In this document: in pieces, positions 7,677 through 12,742 of the stretch
Layout of the letters: each line of letters begins with the position of its first letter
Numbering within the stretch: position 1 is the first letter of the stretch
Assembly: GCA_018712465.1 (NCBI GenBank)
Contig: DVGY01000101.1
Span: forward strand, 1-15,683
Reading direction: 5' to 3'
Length of the DNA: 15,683 bases
Source: Candidatus Egerieicola pullicola
Lineage (GTDB): Bacteria > Bacillota > Clostridia > Oscillospirales > Ruminococcaceae
Made by a program: the position numbers and the translations under genes
Notes under the pieces: model-generated
What the model was told of the DNA's origin: nothing
Seen by the model: the letters and a program-made list of their open reading frames with translations, nothing else
The model's database searches: none

Positions 7677-8374
7677 TGATTTATGCTATGAGCGATCTGC
7701 ATGGGGAATATGAAAAATTTCTGGCCATGCTGGAAAAAATCCAGTTTCAGGACAGTGACACCCTTTATTTGCTGGGAGATTTGGTGGATCGAGGCCCTGA
7801 GCCGGTAAAACTCCTTCAGGACATTGCCAAGCGGCCCAATGTGTATCCTTTGATGGGAAACCATGAAATCATGGCCCTGCTGGTCCTCCAGCAATTAGTC
7901 CTCTCGGTGACCCCGGAAAACATTGACGAGATTCTGGATTTGGATCTGATGCGGCAGATTGTGGTTTGGGAGAGAAACGGCGGCCAGGTGACCATGCAGC
8001 AATTTCAGGCTCTCCCCCCGGCACAGCGCCAAGAACTGTTGGAGTTTATGGAAAGCTTTGGCTGGTACGAGACAGTGGATGTGGGAGAACGAGGTTTCTT
8101 GCTGGTGCATGCCGGGCTGGGTGGTTATTATCCCGGAAAGAAGCTGGAAGAATATAGCTTAGAAGAATTGGCTATTGTGCGGCCGGATTATGGGATTCAA
8201 TACTTTCCCGATGATTCCATCTATGTCCTCTCCGGCCACACCCCTACCAAACTGATTAGCGGGAAATGGGAGATCTACCACAGCCATAACAACATTGTCA
8301 TTGACTGCGGAGCTGCCATTGGAGGAAGACTGGCTTGTCTTTGCCTGGATACGATGGAGGAGTTTTATTTATAA
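7676..8374 (+). CDS. PPP-family metallophosphoesterase (Ser/Thr phosphatase-like)
   Basis: A metal-dependent phosphatase of the PP1/PP2A/ApaH type, 232 aa, nearly the bare catalytic domain. The signature blocks are in order: SDLHG with Asp7 and His9, GDLVDRGPEP with Asp35 (34-43), GNHE with Asn62 and His63, LLVHAGL with His145, and SGHTPT with His188, which together bind the two metals and phosphate. AAGGAGG at 7662-7668 lies 7 bases before ATG 7676; GTG 7673 is possible but too close. The start overlaps the WYL gene's stop. Substrates could be phosphoproteins or dinucleoside polyphosphates; motifs alone do not decide between them. It converges with rplL and ends at a shared terminator. Confidence 0.9.
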   Translation: MIYAMSDLHGEYEKFLAMLEKIQFQDSDTLYLLGDLVDRGPEPVKLLQDIAKRPNVYPLMGNHEIMALLVLQQLVLSVTPENIDEILDLDLMRQIVVWERNGGQVTMQQFQALPPAQRQELLEFMESFGWYETVDVGERGFLLVHAGLGGYYPGKKLEEYSLEELAIVRPDYGIQYFPDDSIYVLSGHTPTKLISGKWEIYHSHNNIVIDCGAAIGGRLACLCLDTMEEFYL

Positions 8375-8430
8375 TGGCTTTTTCGATGGCAGTGAGTCGG
8401 TAATAAAAGCACAGTAAGACAAAAAGAAAA

Positions 8431-8463
8431 AAGGCAGCGGAATCGAAACTCCGTTGCCTTTTT
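8431..8463. terminator. Bidirectional terminator between the phosphatase gene and rplL
   Basis: AAGGCAGCGGAAT (8431-8443) pairs with ACTCCGTTGCCTT (8448-8460) over a CGAA loop, with one G-U pair and one mismatch. On the plus strand it is followed by a T-run; on the minus strand by a long T-rich tract (the A-rich stretch 8421-8432), so it should stop both converging transcripts. Confidence 0.85.
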
Positions 8464-8486
8464 GTGTACTATTGGGAAGGGGAAAC

Positions 8487-8858
8487 TTACTTGAGTTCCA
8501 CCACAGCGCCAACTTCTTCCAGCTGCTTTTTGATGTCTTCGGCTTCGTCCTTGGACACAGCTTCCTTCAGGGTGGTGGGAGCGCCTTCCACAGCAGCCTT
8601 GGCTTCCTTCAGGCCCAGGCCGGTGATGGTGCGGACAGCCTTGATAACGGCCATCTTCTGGTCGCCCATTTCCTTCAGCACAACGTCGAACTCGGTCTTT
8701 TCTTCGGCAGCAGCAGCGCCGGCACCGGCAGCACCAGCCACCATAACAGCGGCAGAAGCGCTAACGCCGAATTCTTCTTCGATGGCCTTCACCAGTTCGT
8801 TCAGTTCCAGAACGGTGAGGGACTTGATCTCTTCAATAAACTTTGCTACATCAGCCAT
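8487..8858 (-). CDS. rplL: Ribosomal protein L7/L12 (bL12)
   Basis: bL12 is the multi-copy, flexible stalk protein of the 50S subunit that recruits translational GTPases. At 123 aa it has the typical three parts: N-terminal dimerisation and L10-binding helices (about 1-32), an alanine-rich hinge (about 36-52, with GAAGAGAAAAEE), and the globular C-terminal domain, including KTEFDVVL and GLGLKEAKAAVEGAPTTLKE. GGAGG at 8867-8871 sets ATG at 8858; a longer reading to 8912 would run through the ribosome binding site. It lies 57 bases after rplJ and is the last gene of its transcript, ending at the shared terminator. rpoB does not follow. Confidence 0.98.
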   Translation of the reverse strand: MADVAKFIEEIKSLTVLELNELVKAIEEEFGVSASAAVMVAGAAGAGAAAAEEKTEFDVVLKEMGDQKMAVIKAVRTITGLGLKEAKAAVEGAPTTLKEAVSKDEAEDIKKQLEEVGAVVELK

Positions 8859-8915
8859 GATGAGTACCTCCATAAATTTGTAGTTTTTTCCAATTAGGCG
8901 GAAATACCGCAAAGA

Positions 8916-9440
8916 TTACGCGGTAGCTTCCTCGGTTTCGCCGGCTCCTTCGCCCTGTTTCTTGGCAATCTCGTTGAGGGAGACAGCCAGGCCCCGCATA
9001 GGAGCAGACAGCACGTAGACCAACTGAGTGAGCAGTTCTTCCTTGGAAGGCAGGTTGCCCAGTTCCTGCACCTTGGCAGTATCCAGAACTTCCCCGTCCA
9101 TGAAGCCCAGCTTGATGTTGAAGTTTTCGTGAGCGTCAGCATACTTGCACAGGATCTTGGCAGCAGCTACATAATCGTTTTCACTGGTGGCCAGAGCAGT
9201 GGTGCCTTCCAGCACGCTTTCGATGTCCAGACCAGCTTCCCGAGCAGCCAGCCGCAGCATGGTGTTTTTCACCACGGTGTACTTCACTCCGGCTTCCCGC
9301 AGTTCCTTACGGAGAGCGGTGTCGTCAGCAACGTTGATGCCGCGGTAGTCCACGATCACACCGGCAACAGCACTTTTGAGCTGTTCGGCCAGATCTGCTA
9401 CGTATTTTTGCTTTTCGCTGAGAATAGTTGCGCTTGGCAT
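8916..9440 (-). CDS. rplJ: Ribosomal protein L10 (uL10)
   Basis: uL10 anchors the L12 dimers to 23S rRNA and, complexed with L12, represses its own mRNA. The 174-aa sequence has the family N-terminus (MPSATILSEKQKYVADLAEQ), the core VIVDYRGINVADDTALRKEL and VVKNTMLRLAA, and a C-terminal helix (residues about 138-165) where L12 binds. GGAGGT at 9451-9456 sets ATG 9440; an open frame extends to 9596 but only through the L10 leader RNA, so it is not coding. Transcription starts from a promoter inside the rplA terminator, through a leader with an attenuator. Confidence 0.97.
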   Translation of the reverse strand: MPSATILSEKQKYVADLAEQLKSAVAGVIVDYRGINVADDTALRKELREAGVKYTVVKNTMLRLAAREAGLDIESVLEGTTALATSENDYVAAAKILCKYADAHENFNIKLGFMDGEVLDTAKVQELGNLPSKEELLTQLVYVLSAPMRGLAVSLNEIAKKQGEGAGETEEATA

Positions 9441-9640
9441 GAATGATTTCACCTCCGGATGGATATTCTCTGATTTTTCAAAGAAATCGGGAGAGAAAAA
9501 GCCTTCCCGCTTAAAATAGAAAGCAGAAAGGCAGTGTAGACACAATTTTCTTTCCGACTTTCCCTCGGCAGGCGGAGCAGCAACAATACCGCTCAATTAT
9601 AGGGACAATCCCTCACCTGCTGTCTTTAGAAAAATACAGC
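9441..9640 (-). ncRNA. L10 leader RNA (autoregulatory leader of rplJ-rplL)
   Basis: The roughly 200-nt leader contains, on the minus strand, the hallmark AAAGACAGCAGGTG (9614-9627) and CCTGCCGAGGGA (9561-9572) of the L10 leader family. GCAGGTG (9614-9620) pairs with CGCCTGC (9568-9574), closing a junction that holds small hairpins such as GGGATTGTCCC. The L10-L12 complex is known to bind this structure, which mimics its 23S site. A terminator hairpin follows at 9493-9532, so control here is probably by attenuation. Recognition of the core is strong; the mechanism is inferred. Confidence 0.88.
9493..9532 (-). terminator. Attenuator within the L10 leader
   Basis: On the minus strand GCCTTTCTGCTT (9521-9532) pairs along all 12 positions, including G-U pairs, with AAGCGGGAAGGC (9501-9512) and is followed by TTTTTCTC (9493-9500). 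CGGAAAG just upstream (9550-9556) can pair instead with CTTTCTG (9524-9530), the terminator's own 5' arm, giving a competing antiterminator. L10 binding upstream would be expected to favour the terminator. Confidence 0.75.
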
Positions 9641-9646
9641 TTTATT

Positions 9647-9675
9647 AGTATACAAAAAAATCCCCCGGCTGTCAA
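9647..9675 (-). promoter_or_regulatory. Promoter of rplJ-rplL, embedded in the rplA terminator
   Basis: On the minus strand a perfect -35 TTGACA (9670-9675) and a -10 TATACT (9647-9652) are separated by exactly 17 bases (9653-9669). The -35 lies mostly in the loop of the rplA terminator hairpin, and the spacer consists of the hairpin's second arm plus its T-run. The start would be near 9640, giving the L10 leader. Confidence 0.82.
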
Positions 9676-9689
9676 GTGTTGAGCCGGGG
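9654..9689 (-). terminator. Intrinsic terminator after rplA
   Basis: On the minus strand CCCCGGCT (9682-9689) and AGCCGGGG (9663-9670) form a perfect 8-bp stem over a 12-base loop (9671-9681 plus flanks), followed by a run of seven T (9654-9660). It ends the rpmG-to-rplA transcript 35 bases past the rplA stop. Confidence 0.88.
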
Positions 9690-9724
9690 AAATTTTCTAC
9701 AATTTGTAACTTATCCGGAAAAGA

Positions 9725-10420
9725 TTACACACCGTATTTAGAAGTGCTGACCTTAATGCCGGGGCCCATGGTGGAAGCGACCACGCAGGACTTAATATAC
9801 TGACCCTTGGCAGCAGCGGGTTTCGCCTTGACGATAGCGTCCATCAAAGCTTCCAGGTTCTGCTGGAGCTTTTCGGGACCAAAGCTGGCCTTGCCGATGG
9901 GGCAGTGGATGATGTTGGTCTTGTCCAGACGGTATTCGATCTTACCGGCCTTGGCTTCGGTAACAGCCTTTGCCACGTCGGGGGTCACGGTACCAGCCTT
10001 GGGAGAGGGCATCAAGCCACGGGGGCCCAGGATTTTACCCAGACGGCCAACCACGCCCATCATATCAGGGGTAGCGATTACCACGTCGAAATCCATCCAG
10101 CCTTCGCCCTGGATCTTCTGCACATATTCGTCGCTTCCGGCGAAGTCTGCGCCAGCAGCCAGAGCAGCGTCTACGTTGTTGCCCTTGCAGAAAGCCAGAA
10201 CCCGAACGGTTTTACCGGTGCCGTTAGGCAGAACCACGGCGCCGCGAACCTGCTGGTCAGCGTGACGAGAGTCAACGCCCAGACGGACGTGGAGCTCTAC
10301 GGTTTCGTCGAACTTTGCCTTAGAGGTGTCGCACACCATCTTTACAGCGTCTTCTACTTCATACAGCTTGTTGCGCTCAATGGTCTTAGCGCTTGTTACA
10401 TATCTTTTACCATGTTTCAT
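9725..10420 (-). CDS. rplA: Ribosomal protein L1 (uL1)
   Basis: uL1 forms the mobile L1 stalk at the ribosomal E site and is also the translational repressor of the L11 operon. At 231 aa it is standard length. It starts MKHGKRYVTSAK, and has KFDETVELHVRLGVDSRHADQQVRG and the conserved GPRGLMPSPKAGTVT, followed by KAGKIEYRLDKTNIIHCPIG. GGGAGG at 10431-10436 serves ATG 10420. It follows rplK after 59 bases without any promoter in between, so the two share an mRNA. The likely binding site for L1 on this mRNA is the hairpin at 10927-10965, upstream of rplK. Confidence 0.98.
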   Translation of the reverse strand: MKHGKRYVTSAKTIERNKLYEVEDAVKMVCDTSKAKFDETVELHVRLGVDSRHADQQVRGAVVLPNGTGKTVRVLAFCKGNNVDAALAAGADFAGSDEYVQKIQGEGWMDFDVVIATPDMMGVVGRLGKILGPRGLMPSPKAGTVTPDVAKAVTEAKAGKIEYRLDKTNIIHCPIGKASFGPEKLQQNLEALMDAIVKAKPAAAKGQYIKSCVVASTMGPGIKVSTSKYGV

Positions 10421-10479
10421 TAGTCTTGTTCCTCCCTAAAAGTGGTAATTAACGGAATTTTCCTCCCACCAGGGGTCGA

Positions 10480-10905
10480 TCAGTCAACGACTTCAACACC
10501 CATGGAACGAGCGGTGCCGCAGATCATGCTGATGGCGCTTTCCACGCTGGAAGCGTTCAGGTCAGGCATCTTGGTTTCTGCGATCTTCTGCACCTGTTCG
10601 CGTGTGATCTTGGCGACCTTGGTCTTGTTGGGGATGCCGGAACCGCTTTCAATGCCGCAAGCCTTCTTGATCAGCACCGCAGCCGGAGGGGTCTTGGTGA
10701 CGAAGGTGAAGGAACGGTCGGCGAACACGGTGATGACCACAGGGATGATCAGGCCGATGTCGTTCTTGGTGCGTTCGTTGAATTCCTTGGTGAACGCCAT
10801 AATGTTCACGCCGTGCTGGCCCAGAGCAGGACCAACCGGGGGCGCCGGAGTCGCTTTGCCGGCGGGAATTTGCAATTTAATGTAACCAGTTACTTTTTGA
10901 GCCAT
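10480..10905 (-). CDS. rplK: Ribosomal protein L11 (uL11)
   Basis: uL11 binds the GTPase-associated region of 23S rRNA and takes part in factor binding and the stringent response. The 141-aa protein shows the proline-rich GKATPAPPVGPALGQHGVNI that ends its N-terminal domain, FTFVTKTPPAAVLIKKA, and the C-terminal rRNA-binding domain TREQVQKIAETKMPDLNA with GTARSMGV. GGAGGT at 10912-10917 sets ATG 10905. The 149-base gap to nusG contains an L1-site-like hairpin and several CCGG-rich stems but no promoter I can recognise, so it is probably read from the rpmG promoter. Confidence 0.98.
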   Translation of the reverse strand: MAQKVTGYIKLQIPAGKATPAPPVGPALGQHGVNIMAFTKEFNERTKNDIGLIIPVVITVFADRSFTFVTKTPPAAVLIKKACGIESGSGIPNKTKVAKITREQVQKIAETKMPDLNASSVESAISMICGTARSMGVEVVD

Positions 10906-10926
10906 AAAAATACCTCCAAATCAATC

Positions 10927-10965
10927 GTGGTGACGGCGGAACAAACTTACTTTCGTTCCTCCCAC
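10927..10965 (-). promoter_or_regulatory. Putative L1-binding site (L1-stalk mimic) in the rplK leader
   Basis: On the minus strand the RNA begins GTGGGAGG (10958-10965) and ends ACCAC (10927-10931); GTGG pairs with CCAC, and GGAAC (10955-10959) with GTTCC (10938-10942), leaving an internal loop between them. The GUGGGAGG opening and ACCAC closing recall the base of the L1 stalk in 23S rRNA. L1 is known to repress L11-operon mRNA by binding such mimics. Pairing is seen; binding is inferred. Confidence 0.65.
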
Positions 10966-10990
10966 AAATGCGCTCTGTTCCAAGCGCTGC

Positions 10991-11047
10991 GCCGGCAACA
11001 ACCGGCATTGGATAGTCCGGCGGATTACGCCGGTTTCGGTAAACCGG
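10991..11047 (-). repeat. Cluster of CCGG-containing hairpins between nusG and rplK
   Basis: Three short stems lie in a row: GCCGG/CCGGC (10991-10995 with 11002-11006), CCGGCG/CGCCGG (11017-11022 with 11028-11033) and CCGGTTT/AAACCGG (11030-11036 with 11041-11047). The last two share bases 11030-11033 and cannot form together. None is followed by a minus-strand T-run, so they are not simple terminators. They may be part of the rplK leader or a processing site. Confidence 0.5.
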
Positions 11048-11054
11048 TATCGGC

Positions 11055-11573
11055 TCAGTCTACCTTTTTTACCTGGGCAAGCTCCAGATCTACCGGAGTT
11101 TCCCGGCCAAACATGGAAACCACAACCGTGACTTTGTTTTCCGCCACATTCAGGGAGTTCACCACGCCGGAGAAACCGGACATGGGACCGCCGGTAATGT
11201 TGACGGTGTCTCCCACCTGGTAGTCCACCTGAGAACGGACAGTTTCCACGCCCAGCCGCTTCACCTCACGGTCGGTGAGGGGGACAGGGTCAGTGGAAGT
11301 ACCCACAAAACCGGTGACCCCGCGAATGCTGCGGATCATATAGTGGGTGTCGTCGTTGAGGACCATCTTCACCAGTACATAGCCCGGAAAAACCTTCCGT
11401 TCTACAATCTTCACCTCGTTGTCTTTGTGTTCTTCCACCTTTTCCATGGGAACCTTGACTTCCAGGATCAGATCCTGCAAATTGTGGTTTTCCACCATAT
11501 TCTCGATGCTGTGAGACACCTTGTTCTCATATCCGGAATAGGTGTGGATCACATACCATTTTGCCTCTTCCAT
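11055..11573 (-). CDS. nusG: Transcription elongation and antitermination factor NusG
   Basis: NusG binds RNA polymerase and affects pausing, Rho action and coupling to ribosomes. The 172-aa protein has the NGN domain (about 5-95), with KWYVIHTYSGYENKV and ERKVFPGYVLVKM, and a C-terminal KOW domain (about 117-172), with VGDTVNITGGPMSGFSGVV. Length and domain order are typical. The start at 11573 matches the conserved N-terminus, but its nearest ribosome binding site, AAAGGAA at 11587-11593, is 13 bases away, longer than for its neighbours, so translation may be modest. It lies between secE (52 bases upstream) and rplK, the classic order. Confidence 0.97.
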   Translation of the reverse strand: MEEAKWYVIHTYSGYENKVSHSIENMVENHNLQDLILEVKVPMEKVEEHKDNEVKIVERKVFPGYVLVKMVLNDDTHYMIRSIRGVTGFVGTSTDPVPLTDREVKRLGVETVRSQVDYQVGDTVNITGGPMSGFSGVVNSLNVAENKVTVVVSMFGRETPVDLELAQVKKVD

Positions 11574-11625
11574 AAACCGGGGATCGTTCCTTTCTCTCGT
11601 GACTTACAGTTGGGATGAAGGGAAA

Positions 11626-11910
11626 TCATCCGAAGACCAGTGCTACCAGCTGTCCCAACCCCAGGTCGATGAGGCTTAAGAATACGGCGCTGATCACCAC
11701 AAAGGTCAATACAACAATGCTGTTGTTCTTGATCTGCTTGGCGCTGGGCCAAACCACCTTTTTGATTTCGCTCTTCAGATCCTTGCAGTAGCGGATGAAC
11801 TTTTGGAACGGGTTTGCCTTTTTCTTCTTCTGGGTGGATTTTTTATCAGCAGCTTTCTTTTCGCTCTTGGTGAGCTTTTCCTGCTTCTTATCCGCAGAAT
11901 CCTTTGCCAT
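11626..11910 (-). CDS. secE: Protein translocase subunit SecE
   Basis: SecE clamps SecY in the Sec membrane channel. The 94-aa protein has an unusually long, lysine-rich cytoplasmic N-terminus (residues 1-35), the amphipathic signature DLKSEIKKVVWPSAKQI (44-60), and one membrane segment (about 64-92), i.e. the single-span Gram-positive form. CCCTCCTTT on the plus strand (11918-11926) is its AAAGGAGGG ribosome binding site, which overlaps the stop codon of rpmG; the genes are 14 bases apart, so their translation is probably linked. Confidence 0.96.
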   Translation of the reverse strand: MAKDSADKKQEKLTKSEKKAADKKSTQKKKKANPFQKFIRYCKDLKSEIKKVVWPSAKQIKNNSIVVLTFVVISAVFLSLIDLGLGQLVALVFG

Positions 11911-11924
11911 GGCAAAACCCTCCT

Positions 11925-12074
11925 TTACTTGGTTTCCCTATGAACGGTGTGCTTGCGGCAGAACCGGCAGTACTTGCGCATCTCCAACCGGTCGGGATCA
12001 TTTTTCTTGTTCTTCATGGTGTTATAGTTGCGCTGCTTGCACTCGGTGCAGGCCAAGGTAACTTTAACTCGCAT
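11925..12074 (-). CDS. rpmG: Ribosomal protein L33 (bL33), zinc-ribbon form
   Basis: bL33 is a small 50S protein near the E site. The 49-aa sequence has two CxxC pairs, Cys9/Cys12 (ACTEC) and Cys36/Cys39 (YCRFC), so it is the zinc-binding C+ form; many Bacillota also carry a cysteine-free paralogue used under zinc shortage. AGGAGGT at 12081-12087 sets ATG 12074; an open frame to 12119 lies upstream of this site and is not coding. It is the first gene of the rpmG-secE-nusG-rplKA transcript. Confidence 0.97.
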   Translation of the reverse strand: MRVKVTLACTECKQRNYNTMKNKKNDPDRLEMRKYCRFCRKHTVHRETK

Positions 12075-12153
12075 ATCGGCACCTCCTATGAAATCGGATC
12101 GTTTTTTGCCTCCCTCCAAGGCTCTTTTTTGTCTTCCTCCCGATAAAAGAAGG

Positions 12154-12177
12154 CAAAAAAAGAAACCTCTTCGAGGT
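12154..12177 (-). promoter_or_regulatory. Short hairpin and T-rich tract at the very start of the rpmG transcript
   Basis: On the minus strand ACCTC (12173-12177) and GAGGT (12165-12169) form a 5-bp stem with a 3-base loop, followed by a T-rich tract with seven T at 12155-12161. The predicted transcription start is about 12178, so the hairpin would be the first thing transcribed. It may protect the 5' end or act as a weak early pause; the stem is short for a terminator. Confidence 0.35.
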
Positions 12178-12184
12178 ACTAGCT

Positions 12185-12214
12185 ATTGTAACACATTCCT
12201 GCAAGGACTGTCAA
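12185..12214 (-). promoter_or_regulatory. Promoter of rpmG-secE-nusG-rplKA
   Basis: On the minus strand a perfect -35 TTGACA (12209-12214) and an extended -10 TGTTACAAT (core TACAAT at 12185-12190) are 18 bases apart. The start would be near 12178, leaving a leader of about 100 bases before rpmG. Confidence 0.82.
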
Positions 12215-12316
12215 TTAATTTTTTCCCCTTTTGAAGCCGGATTTTGCAGTTTGGTGTTTTTGACTAAGGAAAAGGGATTTTGCCGCCCTGTTCTGGATAG
12301 TTTTCTTGAAATGTTC

Positions 12317-12345
12317 TTGACAATTACTTCCCAAGCAAGTAAAAT
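12317..12345 (+). promoter_or_regulatory. Strong plus-strand promoter about 400 bp before rny
   Basis: TTGACA (12317-12322) and TAAAAT (12340-12345) are separated by 17 bases. Transcription would start near 12352. It faces away from the rpmG promoter. It drives either the structured RNA described next or a long rny leader. Confidence 0.72.
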
Positions 12346-12351
12346 AGATGA

Positions 12352-12580
12352 GGAACCCTAGGACTGTTTGAAAAATGGAACATTTTGACGCTTTCCCGCC
12401 GGCAGCGTTTTGCCCCTTTTCGTAGCGCGGGGCTGCCCTGTATCGGCTGCCGGGTGCAAAGCCAGTTTCCTTTTTTCAGCAGAGCCTTGTTTTCAGGCGC
12501 CGGAAGGTGGCCGAGAACCTTTCGTTCAACGGATTTTTCCGGTTCCGCCGATTCTTTTTCGTAAACGGAACAACTTTTTT
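12352..12580 (+). ncRNA. Candidate structured RNA or long attenuated leader of rny
   Basis: From the predicted start to a terminator-like hairpin this stretch could give an RNA of about 230 nt with little coding character. Stable pairings are seen: CCGGCAGC (12399-12406) with GCTGCCGG (12446-12453), and inside it GCCCC (12412-12416) with GGGGC (12429-12433). The ends also pair: GGAACC (12352-12357) with GGTTCC (12541-12546), and GAAAAAT (12370-12376) with ATTTTTC (12533-12539), giving a rod-like outline. That end pairing competes with the terminator stem. Size and shape resemble 6S RNA, but I recognise no conserved 6S, RNase P, tmRNA, SRP, T-box or common riboswitch core. The alternative is a leader regulating rny. 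Confidence 0.42.
12542..12580 (+). terminator. Terminator or attenuator upstream of rny
   Basis: GTTCCG (12542-12547) pairs with CGGAAC (12566-12571), with an inner CGA/TCG helix, and TTTTTT follows at 12575-12580. It would end the RNA starting near 12352 or attenuate rny. The 5' arm can pair instead with GGAACC at the start of the RNA. The remaining stretch to rny (12581-12742) holds small hairpins (CCCGC/GCGGG at 12581-12594, GCCGTC/GACGGC at 12605-12618, 12640-12662) and no clear second promoter. Confidence 0.5.
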
Positions 12581-12742
12581 CCCGCATCTGCGGGGGCATC
12601 CGCAGCCGTCACGACGGCCGATGGGTTTGCTGGATAGACGCATCATTTTATCGGAATAATGCTTCGTTCTCGATACACATAAGTCCATTTGCCGCAACGG
12701 GACGGCACACCCTCAATCTTGTTTAGGAGGAAATAAACCAAG

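Noticed and set aside
8454..8897. Plus-strand open frames opposite rplL
   Set aside because: They are antisense to rplL, have no ribosome binding site, and begin inside the terminator.
9441..9596. N-terminal extension of L10 up to 9596
   Set aside because: The region folds as the L10 leader and its attenuator, and GGAGGT at 9451-9456 marks the true start at 9440.
12324..12599. Minus-strand open frames (also 12476-12697) in the rny upstream region, as small basic proteins
   Set aside because: No ribosome binding site at the starts, no recognisable domain, and they run across GC-rich stems of the candidate RNA; more likely chance frames.
12300..12720. tRNA, RNase P RNA, tmRNA, SRP RNA or T-box in the gap before rny
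   Set aside because: No cloverleaf, no RNase P GAGGAAAGTCC/ACAGAA pair, no SRP GGAA-loop hairpin, no CCA-ended tmRNA and no T-box GGTGG core were found by eye.
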